In this document: one piece after another, positions 14,440-22,661 of the stretch
Position numbering within the stretch: the first letter of the stretch is position 1
How the letters are laid out: every line of letters begins with the position of its first letter
Source of the DNA: a virus
IMG/VR virus record: IMGVR_UViG_3300027909_000363
Location: 1-30,555 of that record
Strand: one strand, 5' to 3'
DNA: 30,555 bases
The notes under the pieces: generated by a model
Told to the model about the DNA's origin: nothing
Seen by the model: only the letters and a program-made list of their open reading frames with translations
Database searches by the model: none
Made by a program: the position numbers and the translations under genes

Positions 14440-14607
14440 AGCCCCTCCTGGTGGGGGTTAGGCCCCGGGTCACGGTGTTCACGCACCGCCGGGGCCGCTT
14501 GAGTTATGCCGCGTACGCTACTCGTGTGCGGCCGCGCACGGTAGGTACGCGCGGCCGCAACATACCGGGTGTATGTGGCGCAAACCGGGGCATGGGAGCA
14601 TGGCCGC
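14440..14607. promoter_or_regulatory. divergent control region with 10-bp inverted repeat
   Basis: The 168-bp gap lies between the minus-strand cassette and the plus-strand HTH gene. It holds the perfect arms GCGGCCGCGC (14528-14537) and GCGCGGCCGC (14549-14558) around 11 nt. CATAC/GTATG arms follow at 14561-14575, and GGCCCCGG faces CCGGGGCC near 14461-14496. The small HTH protein encoded next could bind these sites. No confident promoter hexamers are seen. Confidence 0.5.
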
Positions 14608-14850
14608 GTGCTCGGTGACCTTGAGGCCGCAGTTCGTGCCTACCGGGCGGCACAGGCCGCCGTGGGGGCCGCTGAGCGCGCCGTCGGCGAAGCCAGGACC
14701 CGCGTACCGGCAGCGCGGGAACGGCTGCATGCCGCCATCGTGGCGGCCGCGCGGGACGGTGTACGTCAGGCCGACCTCGTCAAGATGACCGGCTACAACA
14801 GGGAGAGCATTCGGCGGATCTTGCGCGCCGGCGGCATCGAACCCGAGTAG
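14608..14850 (+). CDS. small HTH DNA-binding protein, 80 aa
   Basis: From GTG at 14608 the product has an Ala-rich helical half (LGDLEAAVRAYRAAQAAVGA) and then AAARDGVRQADLVKMTGYNR followed by ESIRRILRAGGIEPE. The latter is a helix-turn-helix of the type found in many short actinobacterial regulators. GGGAG lies about 11 nt upstream; the in-frame ATG at 14569 would lie in the palindrome region and is less likely. It probably regulates its own promoter and that of the divergent cassette. Confidence 0.7.
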   Translation: MLGDLEAAVRAYRAAQAAVGAAERAVGEARTRVPAARERLHAAIVAAARDGVRQADLVKMTGYNRESIRRILRAGGIEPE

Positions 14851-14921
14851 TGCTCCGAAGGGAGCCATGTCGTCGCTGGCCAGAAGCTTACAGCCGTGAC
14901 AAAATAGCGTACGCTGTAGGC

Positions 14922-15167
14922 GTGGGTACCGGCAACTGCGCGCACTGCGGCGAGCCATTGAAGACAGTCCATCGGAGCGACGCCCGGACATGCAGCGACC
15001 GGTGTCGCCAGGCTTTCCATCGTGGCGACCCACCGGTCCGGGGTGCGTGCTGGTGTGGCTGCGGAGAGTTGATCACTCGACGCAACCAGGTCTGGCACAA
15101 ACCAGCCTGCCGACAGCGCGCCCGCCGACGTCGGCAGGCCCGACTCCGCGGCATCGAGCCGGACTAG
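14922..15167 (+). CDS. small zinc-finger protein, 81 aa
   Basis: GTG at 14922 opens GTGNCAHCGEPLKTVHRSDA, followed by RTCSDRCRQAFHRG, a treble-clef-like C-x2-C ... C-x3-C cluster. A second half has CWCGCGELI and CRQRARRRRQARLRG. Such proteins resemble DUF2116/MYM-like zinc fingers of actinobacteria. A TACGCT hexamer about 6 nt before the GTG, and no Shine-Dalgarno, suggest a leaderless transcript. It is probably nucleic-acid-binding. Confidence 0.65.
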   Translation: MGTGNCAHCGEPLKTVHRSDARTCSDRCRQAFHRGDPPVRGACWCGCGELITRRNQVWHKPACRQRARRRRQARLRGIEPD

Positions 15168-15184
15168 CCGGTCGGGAAGTGGGT

Positions 15185-15222
15185 GGATATGCAGAAAAAC
15201 AAGCTGTCGGAACTGCATATCC
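15185..15222. repeat. inverted repeat GGATATGCAG / CTGCATATCC
   Basis: Perfect 10-bp arms at 15185-15194 and 15213-15222 enclose 18 nt, just after the zinc-finger gene. The AT-rich arms differ from the surrounding DNA. It may be an operator or the first part of a terminator region. Confidence 0.5.
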
Positions 15223-15267
15223 CCGGGTGCTACTGAGGGTCCAAGCCCACGGACGCGGGGACCTTCC

Positions 15268-15305
15268 AAGATCCCGCCTGATGTGAGCCGATCAGACGGG
15301 ATCTT
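15268..15305. terminator. bidirectional terminator hairpin
   Basis: AAGATCCCG, one base, CTGAT (15268-15282) pair with ATCAG, one base, CGGGATCTT (15291-15305) across an 8-nt loop. It sits between the convergent zinc-finger and DUF2637 genes, the expected place for a bidirectional terminator. The outer A/T pairs give a short T-run on both strands. Confidence 0.75.
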
Positions 15306-15318
15306 GCGCTCCTCAGGC

Positions 15319-15891
15319 TCACCGGGCACTGCCGAGCGGCCGCCCGGTCAGCGGCGAGGAGGCCGTGCGCCGTAGCCGGGGGACGGCCGGACTGGTCGGT
15401 GCCGGCAGCGGAGCAGACGTAACCGCGGCCACCGGGTGAACCTGCTCGGTTGGCGATTCAACGGACGTCCGGTGAATCTGGGTCGCCTCGGGAAGCGTCT
15501 CTTCGCGCCGAGAACTGGCGGTCTTGCCGCGCCGGGACAGCAACTCGACGACGAGCAGCAGCGCCACCGCGGGCCACGCCGCGACGAGCCGGGCGCCCCA
15601 GGTCGGCTGGGCGCTGGCGACGTTGGCTCCGACGGTGGCGAGCACGCCCACCGCGAAGGCGATCCGGGCGGACAGCCGGGGCTTGCGGCCGTTGCGCCGG
15701 TCGTCGACCATCGCGGCGGAAGCGACGACCAGCAGGCCGTCTACCGATAACGGGAGCACGAGCGCGACCTCCTCGCGCTCGCCGACCATCCGCGCGACGT
15801 GCACCTGGTGCGACCAGGACGACCAGGCCGCGATGCCGGCGACCGCTCCGGCGCCGATCGTGGAGGTCAGACGGGTGATGTTGAGGTTCAC
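15319..15891 (-). CDS. DUF2637-type membrane protein
   Basis: GTG at 15891 follows GGGAGGGACC. The 190-aa product has several hydrophobic segments: STIGAGAVAGIAAWSSWSHQ, LPLSVDGLLVVASAAMV, ARIAFAVGVLATVGANVASA and LVAAWPAVALLLVVELLSRR. A Pro/Ser/Thr-rich cytoplasmic tail follows. This is the DUF2637 pattern, common on actinobacterial plasmids and integrative elements and of unproven function. It lies at the right end of element A, transcribed away from the A/B junction. A counterpart in element B would lie beyond the window. Confidence 0.8.
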   Translation of the reverse strand: MNLNITRLTSTIGAGAVAGIAAWSSWSHQVHVARMVGEREEVALVLPLSVDGLLVVASAAMVDDRRNGRKPRLSARIAFAVGVLATVGANVASAQPTWGARLVAAWPAVALLLVVELLSRRGKTASSRREETLPEATQIHRTSVESPTEQVHPVAAVTSAPLPAPTSPAVPRLRRTASSPLTGRPLGSAR

Positions 15892-15993
15892 GGTCCCTCC
15901 CGGGACTCGGGCCGCGGAGCACCAAACCCCGGAGGGCTGTGCTCGACGCGGAAGCTTGGGCGGCCGGTTGGCCTGGTCCCCATTATGCACGCT

Positions 15994-16025
15994 AAGCCAG
16001 GGATCGGCAAGACAGTCCCTAGCTT
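15994..16025. other. A/B junction, composite attP-like site
   Basis: AAGC, one base, AGGGA (15994-16003) faces TCCCT, one base, GCTT (16016-16025), symmetric about the AA at 16009-16010 within GGCAAG. This is the two-half-site symmetry expected of a serine-integrase attP. The right half matches 127-141 at the left end of element A at the same spacing. I infer that the left half is the right arm of element A and the right half the left arm of element B, meaning the elements are integrated in tandem. Confidence 0.6.
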
Positions 16026-16054
16026 TGTGTGCACAGCCGTGGGATGCTGGGGGC

Positions 16055-17482
16055 ATGACCCGACCGCGCACCAGCAAGGCCCGCCCGATGCCCACCAGTG
16101 ACGTCGCCGGCATCTACTCCCGGATCAGCGACGACCGGGAGAGCGAGGAGCTGGGCGTCACCCGCCAGGCCGAGGACTGCGCCGCGCTGGCCGCCACGTT
16201 CGGCCTGAGCGTGCACCGGGCCTACTCGGACAACGACACCGGCGCGTCGAGCAAGAGCCGCAAGCCCCGCCCCGGGTACGACGCGCTGCTGGCCGCCGCC
16301 CGGGCCGGGACCATCGGCGTGATCGTCGCCTACTCCTCGTCGCGGCTGACCCGCCGGCCGATGGAGCTCGAAGGTCAGATCAGGCTCGCCGAGGAGTGCG
16401 GGACCCGGTTCGCCTACGTGCGCTCCCCGTCCTTCGACCTGAACACCGCGGACGGCCGGCAGGTCGCCCGGATGCTCGCCGCGGCGGACGCGGCGGAAGC
16501 GGAGCGCACCGGGGAACGGGTGGCGCGGGCCGCCAAGCAACGCGCGGAGAACGGCGGCAACCACGGCGGCCGGCGCCCGTTCGGCTTCTGCCCGGACGGC
16601 GTGACCGTGGATGCGGCCGAGGCCGCCGAGATCGTCAACGCCGCCCGGCAGATCCTGGCCGGTATCTCGCTGCGCTCCATCGCCGCCGACCTCAACGCCC
16701 GCGGCGTGGCCACGGCCACCGGGGCGGGCCGCTGGTCCGGTCAAGCCGTCCGCGACATGCTGGCCCGCCCACGCACCACCGGCCTGACCGTCCACGATGG
16801 AGCGGTGGTGGGCCGGCTGCCCGGGGAGCCGATCCTGCCCGAGGACACGTGGCGGGCAGTGTGCGACCGCCTCGACGCCGGCGCGTCGAGCACGCTGACC
16901 GGCCGCCCGCCCGCGTGGCTGCTCAGCGGGATCGGCCGGTGCGTGTGCGGCGCGCCGCTGGACGCCGGACCGCGGCAGGCGTACCGGTGCCGCACCCTGC
17001 GCGCCGGGGCCGGCGGCGGCGGACACGTGCGCCGCAGCGCGCCCGCGCTGGACGCCTACGTCACCGCGGTGGTTCTCGGCCGGCTGTCCCGCGACGACAC
17101 CGCCGACCTGTTCGTCCGCCCGCAGGCCGGGGTCGACGTGGCCGCCCTGCGCCGTCAGGCCGCCGTACTGCGGGAGCGCAAGGGCAAGCTCGCGGCGATG
17201 CTCGGCGCCGGGGACATGGACGACGTCGAGTACACGGCGGCGGCCCGCGCCAACCGGGACCGGCTCGCCGCGGTCGAGGCCCAGCTTGCCGGGGCGGCGC
17301 AGACGTCCCCGGTCGCCGCGCTGGTCGGCGCCGACGACATCGCCGCCCGGTGGGCCGGGCTGTCCCTGGGTCAGCGGCGCGCGATCGTCGCGCTGCTGGT
17401 GGATGTGACCGTGCTGCCGACCGTCCGCAAGGGCCGCGGGTTCGACCCGGACGCCGTCGCCATCACGTGGCGGACATCGTGA
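16055..17482 (+). CDS. large serine recombinase (integrase) of element B
   Basis: The 475-aa product parallels the 171-1652 protein. It has the catalytic Y-x-R-x-S with Ser25, RLTRRPMELEGQIRLAEECG, a Recombinase domain with NARGVATATGAGRWSGQAVR, the zinc-ribbon region CVCGAPLDAGPRQAYRCRTL, and a C-terminal helical/coiled-coil part. ATG at 16055 follows TGGGGG; upstream in-frame codons are through the att site. Conservation covers the full length, with the C-terminal part more diverged. Shared half-sites suggest both recombinases recognise the same or very similar att sequences. Confidence 0.95.
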   Translation: MTRPRTSKARPMPTSDVAGIYSRISDDRESEELGVTRQAEDCAALAATFGLSVHRAYSDNDTGASSKSRKPRPGYDALLAAARAGTIGVIVAYSSSRLTRRPMELEGQIRLAEECGTRFAYVRSPSFDLNTADGRQVARMLAAADAAEAERTGERVARAAKQRAENGGNHGGRRPFGFCPDGVTVDAAEAAEIVNAARQILAGISLRSIAADLNARGVATATGAGRWSGQAVRDMLARPRTTGLTVHDGAVVGRLPGEPILPEDTWRAVCDRLDAGASSTLTGRPPAWLLSGIGRCVCGAPLDAGPRQAYRCRTLRAGAGGGGHVRRSAPALDAYVTAVVLGRLSRDDTADLFVRPQAGVDVAALRRQAAVLRERKGKLAAMLGAGDMDDVEYTAAARANRDRLAAVEAQLAGAAQTSPVAALVGADDIAARWAGLSLGQRRAIVALLVDVTVLPTVRKGRGFDPDAVAITWRTS

Positions 17483-17817
17483 AGGAGTCTCCCGCGCGTC
17501 GCGATGCGTACGCACCTCGCGTCCCGTAGCGTGCTTGTCGGCGGCCTCGTATGGGCCGCGGCGCAACCGGCCCCGGACCGTGAACCGATCCTGTGTCCGC
17601 AGTCAACCGGCAGGGCGAAACCCACCGGCTGCCTGGCCTGAGGATCGGGGCAACGCACAACGCGTCGGTGCGCGACACGGGTAGCTGAACGAGTGGGACT
17701 GCGCTAGGGCCACCCCCGCCGCCGTCGCCGGTCGAAGGGCCGGAGTACCCCGGGCTTCCGTCAGGACCTGCAGGTGTTCGATCCCGAACACCGGCCCCCC
17801 GACGGGAGCCCCTTTCC
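17483..17817. promoter_or_regulatory. intergenic region with operator-like palindrome before the element B early operon
   Basis: The 335-bp stretch has no convincing gene. Near its right end GGTGTTCG (17773-17780), four bases, CGAACACC (17785-17792) make a perfect 8-bp palindrome typical of a dimeric repressor site. It lies 26 nt before the first early gene. GGGAG follows at about 17804 as the ribosome-binding site. The promoter presumably overlaps or precedes the palindrome, but no certain hexamers are visible. Confidence 0.5.
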
Positions 17818-18015
17818 GTGTCCAGAGCCCAGATTCTGTCCACCCGGCTGGCCGCCCGCGTGCGCCACTACCCCGGTGCGGACCACACCGAGCTGCGCGC
17901 CGAGCTGGCCACCGCGAAGGCCGAGCAGTACCTAGAGAAGCTCATCGCGTCCGCGCCGCCGCTGTCGGTCGAGCAGCGGGCCCGCCTGGCCGCTCTGCTC
18001 GCGCCGCCCGCATAG
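17818..18015 (+). CDS. small helical protein, first gene of the element B early operon, 65 aa
   Basis: GTG at 17818 gives SRAQILSTRLAARVRHYPGA, a helical middle, and LSVEQRARLAALLAPPA. The end matches the 77-aa protein that opens the element A operon. Both precede a single-strand annealing gene. The function is unknown. A 157-bp gap without features follows. Confidence 0.65.
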   Translation: MSRAQILSTRLAARVRHYPGADHTELRAELATAKAEQYLEKLIASAPPLSVEQRARLAALLAPPA

Positions 18016-18172
18016 ACCCGTCCCAGGCACCAGAGGGGCGGTCATCACTTTGGCAGGTCAAGGCCACCCCCCTGGGCCCTTCACCAACCGGCCGTAACCG
18101 GCTGGCGACCTGACGCTATCGACGCGTGTGCATGGTCGCCAGCGGATGATCGGCCGAGAGAGGCCCCATCCG

Positions 18173-18997
18173 ATGGATCCAACAGACGAAAGAACCGGCC
18201 CCCACCACGAGGCCGGTCCCGACATCACCACCGAGAGCGTATCGCAGGCCACCGAGAACGCCGTGAACGTAGCCGCCATCCTGCGGGCACCGTTCCCGCC
18301 GGAGAAGATCGGCAAGCTGCCACGGGTCACCTGTGCCGCCTGCCGCGACGCCCGTACGCGAGTCTGCGAGCAGCACAGCAAGACCCGGTGCGACGAGTGC
18401 GGCAACTGGATCACCGGTGCACACCTGCACCTGGACTACGTCGGGCACGCCGACGTGACCGACCGCCTCCTCGAGGCCGACCCGGCGTGGACGTGGACGC
18501 CGCTGGCGCTCGACCCGCGCGGCCTGCCGGCGATCGACGAGAACGGCGGTATGTGGATCCTGCTGACCGTGGGCGGGGTGACCCGCCTCGGGTACGGCGA
18601 CGCCGCGGGCAAGCGCGGCGGCGACGCGGTGAAGGAAGCCATCGGCGACGCCATCCGGAACGGCGCGATGCGCTTCGGTGTGGCGCTGGACCTGTGGCGC
18701 AAGGAACCCCCGGCGGTCGAGGAGTCCGAGCCGCGGCGGCGACCAGCCGCTCCCCGGCGCCGGAGCACCGAGACCGCGGACGGGAAGGCGCCGCAGAACC
18801 CGGTCCTGCAGACGCTGATGATCGAGTTCCGGAAGCGCGGCTACGCGACATCCGAAGCTCGACGCAAGTACTCCTCGGAGCGCCTCGGGTTTGAGGTGAA
18901 GGAGAACAGCAGCCTCTCCGACGAGCAGATGCGCGCCATCACGAAGGCGCTCATTGACGGCGTCGGCGTGGACACGCCCGAGGTGCCGCATGAGTGA
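18173..18997 (+). CDS. Rad52/Sak-like single-strand annealing protein
   Basis: From ATG at 18173 (GAGAGAGG upstream) the 274-aa product has a Cys-rich insert (VTCAACRDA, CDECGNWI). It then reads HLDYVGHADVTDRLLEADPA, WTWTPLALD, MWILLTVGGVTRLGYGDAAG and KEAIGDAIRNGAMRFGVALD. This last pattern is the annealing core shared by actinophage Rad52/22-like proteins. A linker and helical C-terminal domain (about 200-274) follow. It would anneal single strands during replication or recombination, taking the role that ERF has in element A. Upstream ATGs at 18128 and 18146 are in frame but lack good sites. Confidence 0.8.
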   Translation: MDPTDERTGPHHEAGPDITTESVSQATENAVNVAAILRAPFPPEKIGKLPRVTCAACRDARTRVCEQHSKTRCDECGNWITGAHLHLDYVGHADVTDRLLEADPAWTWTPLALDPRGLPAIDENGGMWILLTVGGVTRLGYGDAAGKRGGDAVKEAIGDAIRNGAMRFGVALDLWRKEPPAVEESEPRRRPAAPRRRSTETADGKAPQNPVLQTLMIEFRKRGYATSEARRKYSSERLGFEVKENSSLSDEQMRAITKALIDGVGVDTPEVPHE

Positions 18998-19142
18998 GAT
19001 GCGGTACGCACCGATCCGCCTCGACACCGGGCGCAACCACGACATGGCCGAGCTGGATGGTGACCGGCCGGTCTGGGCCTGGTACGACAGCTTCAGTGGC
19101 GTGTGGCGACACCGGCTCTCCACTCCGGGTGGTGCCGGATGA
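18990..19142 (+). CDS. hypothetical protein, 50 aa
   Basis: ATG at 18990 overlaps the previous stop by 8 nt, and its stop overlaps the next ATG by 4 nt. The product MSEMRYAPIRLDTGRNHDMA contains WAWYDSFSGVWRHRL, aromatic and beta-like. The double overlap supports it. No family is recognised. Confidence 0.6.
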   Translation: MSEMRYAPIRLDTGRNHDMAELDGDRPVWAWYDSFSGVWRHRLSTPGGAG

Positions 19143-19906
19143 CCGAGCGCGAGCGCATGACGAAGGCCGACCGCGACAACCTCATCCGGCTGGTGAGGCT
19201 GCGGGCGCGGCAGGCGAAGCAAGAAACCGAGACGCGCGAGCGGATCCTCCTCGCCGAGGTAGAGGACCAGGTCGCCGCGGAGTACTCCCGGCGCGACGAG
19301 TTGTGGGCCGAGGCCATCGTCATCGCCGAGGAGGCGGCGAGGAAGGCGAACGAGCTGATCGTCGCCCGGTGCGCCGACCTTGGGATTCCCGCCTCGCAGG
19401 CGCCGACCCTGAACACCTACTGGATGTCCCGATCCCGGTCGTTCGGCGACCCGAAGCGGCGGGCGGAGCTGCGCAAGGTCGCTCAGACGAAGCTGGCCGC
19501 GCTGACCAAACAGGCGAAGACCCTGATCGACGCCAAGGCGCTGGACGTGGAGACCGCGCTGGTGGTCGGCGGACTGGAGACCGACGAGGCCCGGGACCTC
19601 GTGGCCGCCCTGCCGACCGCCGACCAGCTCATCCCGGCGCTCGGGCTGCAGGACCTCGGGGTGAAGGGCTGGCAACCGCCGGAAGGCGTGGCCGGTGAAC
19701 TGCTCACCCCGTTGACTACGGCGGACCGCAAGCGTCGCCGGATCCTGCGCGCGATCGAGGCCAACCCTGACGCGTCGGATCGGCGCATCGCCGAGTTGGC
19801 CGGCTGCGATCACAAGACCGTGGGCGTCCTCCGGCGGGAGCGTGGGGAACTCCCCACGTCTGCCGGGGAATTCCCCACGGAGTCCACACCGGACGGTGCG
19901 CCGTGA
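19139..19906 (+). CDS. coiled-coil HTH protein, 255 aa
   Basis: The N-terminal two-thirds is charged and helical (RLRARQAKQETETRERILLA, EAIVIAEEAARKANELIVAR). The C-terminal part reads RRRILRAIEANPDASDRRIA followed by ELAGCDHKTVGVLRRERGEL, a clear helix-turn-helix of the kind seen in ParB-like and MarR/Lrp-type proteins. It may act as a replication-linked DNA-binding or partition protein, or as a regulator. ATG at 19139 is in a 4-nt overlap. Identity beyond this is uncertain. Confidence 0.7.
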   Translation: MTERERMTKADRDNLIRLVRLRARQAKQETETRERILLAEVEDQVAAEYSRRDELWAEAIVIAEEAARKANELIVARCADLGIPASQAPTLNTYWMSRSRSFGDPKRRAELRKVAQTKLAALTKQAKTLIDAKALDVETALVVGGLETDEARDLVAALPTADQLIPALGLQDLGVKGWQPPEGVAGELLTPLTTADRKRRRILRAIEANPDASDRRIAELAGCDHKTVGVLRRERGELPTSAGEFPTESTPDGAP

Positions 19907-20112
19907 TCCCCTACGGCCACGACTACACGTGCGACCACGGCGAGCCGCCCGGCTGGTGCCGCGCCCGCGGCTGCCCGCACAACGATGACGCGGCCGCCGA
20001 CTCGCGGGACGCCAGTCCGTGGGCGGATCCGTGGGCGGAGCCTCCCCCGCCGGAGCCAGACGCCGTGCTGGCAAAGGTGATCCCCTTCCCGATGCACCGG
20101 CGGCGCCGGTGA
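19903..20112 (+). CDS. small Cys/His-rich protein, 69 aa
   Basis: GTG at 19903 overlaps the previous stop (GTGA). YTCDHGEPPGWCRARGCPHN gives one Cys/His zinc knuckle. A Pro- and acid-rich middle (WADPWAEPPPPEPDAV) and a basic MHRRRR end follow. Its N-terminus resembles the CEHGEPAADCLKC start of the element A ATPase. Here the knuckle is a separate gene in front of the primase-helicase. Confidence 0.65.
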   Translation: MIPYGHDYTCDHGEPPGWCRARGCPHNDDAAADSRDASPWADPWAEPPPPEPDAVLAKVIPFPMHRRRR

Positions 20113-22148
20113 GCGGCTATGGCGCGCGGCTGTTCGACCGGCACGCGCAGATGCTTGCCGACTCGGCGATCTCGCCCGAGGTCGCCGAGGCCCGCGGGTA
20201 CGTCACCGTCGACGTCAAGAAGCGGTTGGCCGAGTTGGGCTTCGCCGGCTACCAGCAGCGGGTGCCCGGTCTGCTCGTGCCGGTCTACGACGAGACCGGA
20301 GCGGTCGCGCTGCACCAGTACCGGCCGGACAGCCCACGGACCACGCAGGCCGGGAACACCGTGAAGTACGAGACGCCCAACGGGACGAGGATGGCCGTGG
20401 ACGTGCCGCCCGGCGCACGTGGACAGCTGGGGGATCCGGCGGTTCCGCTGTGGGTCACCGAGGGCGTCCGCAAGGCCGACGCAGCCGTGTCGGCCGGGCT
20501 GTGCTGCCTCGGGCTGCTCGGCGTATGGAACTGGCGCGGCACCAACGACACCGGCGGCGCAACCGTGCTCGCGTTCTGGGAATCGGTCGCGCTCAAAGGC
20601 CGAAAGGTGTTCCTGTGCTTCGACTCCGACGTGATGACCAAGCGGCAGGTGCATGACGCGCTGGTCCGCCTCGGCGGGTTCCTGACCCGCCGAGGCGCCA
20701 CCGTGGCGTACGTGTACCTGCCCGCCGGTGACGGCGACAAGGTCGGACTCGACGACTACCTCGCCGACGGCGGGGCTGTCGAGGACCTGGTCCGTGATGC
20801 TCGAGACCGGCCGGCCGCACCGGTCGACATCCAGGAACAGCTCACCCCCGCGGCCCCACCGGCGGCACCGTCCACCCTGGACGACACGGTGACCGTGTTC
20901 CGCCGGTGGCTCTACCTCGACGACCCGGCGCCGCTGTACGCGCTCGCCGCCGCGCTGGTCGCCAACCGGGCACCCGGCGACCCCGTGTGGCTGCTGCTGG
21001 TCTGCGCACCCTCAACCGGCAAGACAGAGCTGCTGTCGGCCGCCGGACGGCTGCCGTGGGTGCGGTCCGCGTCCACGCTCACCGCGTCGAGCCTGCTGTC
21101 CGGCACCAGCAAACGCGACCGCGCCAAGGACGCCACCGGTGGCCTACTGCGCCAGATCGGGGACTTCGGGGTGATCCTGGCGAAGGACTTCACGTCGGTG
21201 CTCGCGCAGAACCGCGACACCCGGGCCGAAGCGCTCGCCGCACTACGCGAGGTGTACGACGGCAGATGGGACCGCGCGGTCGGGTCCGACGGCGGCCGGA
21301 TGCTCACCTGGACCGGCAAAGCTGGCCTAGTTGGCGGAGTCACCCCTGCCATCGACCGGTACGGCGCGGTCATCTCCGCGCTCGGCGACCGGTTCCTCAT
21401 GCTGCGCATGCCCGACGTCAACGCTGAGGCCGCCTACCGCGCCGCCCTGCGCCACGGCGAGCACGAGCAGCGGATGCGCAGAGAGCTGCGCGAAGCCCTT
21501 GCCGGACTCGTCGAACACGCCGACCGCGGCCGGGTCAACCGCGAGTGGACAGACGAGCAGGCCGACCAGCTTGGGGCGCTGGCTGTCTACACCGCCCGGA
21601 CGCGCACCGGCGTCGAACGTGACGGCTACACGCAAGAGGTTCTGTACCTGCCCCAGATCGAGGGCCCCGGGCGGCTGGTGAAGGCGTACGCCCGGCTGTT
21701 CGGTGGCCTGGTCGCCATCGGCTGCGACGAGGGCACCGCGTGGTCCGTACTTGCCCGGGTTGCTATCGACTGCGCTCCCGCCGTGCGGACCACGCTGATC
21801 CGCGAACTACTGCGCCACGGCGAGCCTGTGCGTACCGCGACCATCGCGGCCGCGGTCGGCATGGTGACGAAGACCGCCTCCCGGCACCTGGAAGACCTGT
21901 CTCTGCTGAAGGTGGCCGAGCGGTCGAAGACCGGCGCCGGCACCAACTCCCCGGACCTGTGGATGGCGACGACATGGCTACGCGAGCACTGGCCCGAAAG
22001 TAGGACTCAGATGTACCAACCATCCCCCAACCCCCACGGAGTGGAGGCCAACGATGACGACCATCACGGGCACTCCTACCCGCCCCCTCGTACATCTCTG
22101 TCCCACTCGGAGGAGCTGTTGTGGAACCTCTACCTGGAGGAGCCCTGA
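20109..22148 (+). CDS. TOPRIM (DUF3854-like) primase with P-loop helicase domain
   Basis: GTG at 20109 (GTGA overlap) opens a 679-aa product. A TOPRIM-like domain has LWVTEGVRKADAAVSAG (Glu118) and KVFLCFDSDVMTKRQVHDAL (Asp172, Asp174), then VGLDDYLADGG, as in DUF3854 proteins of plasmids and phages. An ATPase domain follows with a P-loop LVCAPSTGKTELL (about 298-310) and a C-terminal winged helix (IAAAVGMVTKTASRHLEDLS). It should prime and unwind the element's DNA, replacing the RepA-like ATPase of element A. Gene order after the annealing protein is conserved in type but not in family. Confidence 0.8.
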   Translation: MSGYGARLFDRHAQMLADSAISPEVAEARGYVTVDVKKRLAELGFAGYQQRVPGLLVPVYDETGAVALHQYRPDSPRTTQAGNTVKYETPNGTRMAVDVPPGARGQLGDPAVPLWVTEGVRKADAAVSAGLCCLGLLGVWNWRGTNDTGGATVLAFWESVALKGRKVFLCFDSDVMTKRQVHDALVRLGGFLTRRGATVAYVYLPAGDGDKVGLDDYLADGGAVEDLVRDARDRPAAPVDIQEQLTPAAPPAAPSTLDDTVTVFRRWLYLDDPAPLYALAAALVANRAPGDPVWLLLVCAPSTGKTELLSAAGRLPWVRSASTLTASSLLSGTSKRDRAKDATGGLLRQIGDFGVILAKDFTSVLAQNRDTRAEALAALREVYDGRWDRAVGSDGGRMLTWTGKAGLVGGVTPAIDRYGAVISALGDRFLMLRMPDVNAEAAYRAALRHGEHEQRMRRELREALAGLVEHADRGRVNREWTDEQADQLGALAVYTARTRTGVERDGYTQEVLYLPQIEGPGRLVKAYARLFGGLVAIGCDEGTAWSVLARVAIDCAPAVRTTLIRELLRHGEPVRTATIAAAVGMVTKTASRHLEDLSLLKVAERSKTGAGTNSPDLWMATTWLREHWPESRTQMYQPSPNPHGVEANDDDHHGHSYPPPRTSLSHSEELLWNLYLEEP

Positions 22149-22327
22149 TGACCGAGTACCTGCTCACCGTCCTCGTCGCCGAGCTACACCGAACCGGGCT
22201 CTACCGCGACCGGTACACCATCGCGTCGCGGCTGACCGGCAGGCGGATCAGCGACCTGGACCAGTTGAGCACCGACGAGCGGCACCGGATGATCCGGGCC
22301 GTCCGGATGCGGGTGCTGGTCCCGTGA
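22148..22327 (+). CDS. hypothetical protein, 59 aa
   Basis: ATG shares one base with the previous stop (TGATG). The product MTEYLLTVLVAELHRTGLYR continues with ASRLTGRRISDLDQLSTDER and RHRMIRAVRMRVLVP. It is helical and basic at the end. No family is recognised. Translational coupling on both sides supports it. Confidence 0.6.
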   Translation: MTEYLLTVLVAELHRTGLYRDRYTIASRLTGRRISDLDQLSTDERHRMIRAVRMRVLVP

Positions 22328-22479
22328 CCCACCGTCCGAACTGCCTCGGCCCCCGGCCGGTCACCCGTACCGCATCCCGGTGCGTGGTGGCCGGCTGCGC
22401 CGAGGCGGTCGAGGCCGGCTGCCTGATATGCCGGGTGCACGCCGAGGCCCTGCGGCCCGCGCAGGTGGTCGCACCGTGA
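22324..22479 (+). CDS. small zinc-knuckle protein, 51 aa
   Basis: GTG at 22324 overlaps the previous stop. RPNCLGPRPVTRTASRCVVA and then GCAEAVEAGCLICRVHAEAL match the N-terminal third of the 121-aa protein at 7854-8219 almost residue for residue, but this copy ends after the first zinc cluster. It shows exchange or fusion of small genes between the two elements. Confidence 0.65.
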   Translation: MTHRPNCLGPRPVTRTASRCVVAGCAEAVEAGCLICRVHAEALRPAQVVAP

Positions 22480-22661
22480 CAACCGAGGCGTACCCGCCGG
22501 TGCATCCGCTCTGCCGATGCCCGACCGAGGCGGTCGGATTGAACAGACGCGACAGGCGCAGGTTCCGCACCGCGGTCACGCTCGCCGTCGAGCACCGGGC
22601 CGGATGTCCGTTGGCGCCACCGATGCAGACCGGACGCTGGGCACCCAGGAGGGGGACGTGA
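22476..22661 (+). CDS. hypothetical basic protein, 61 aa
   Basis: GTG at 22476 overlaps the previous stop by 4 nt. The product includes YPPVHPLCRCPTEAVGLNRR, then DRRRFRTAVTLAVEHRAGCP, ending RWAPRRGT. Cys and Arg content suggest a nucleic-acid-binding or zinc-binding peptide. No family is recognised. Confidence 0.55.
   Translation: MTTEAYPPVHPLCRCPTEAVGLNRRDRRRFRTAVTLAVEHRAGCPLAPPMQTGRWAPRRGT

Noticed and set aside
16019-17566. Long minus-strand frame opposite the second recombinase
   Set aside because: It is the mirror of a confident recombinase gene and has the His/Pro/Gly/Arg-rich composition of antisense frames in high-GC DNA.
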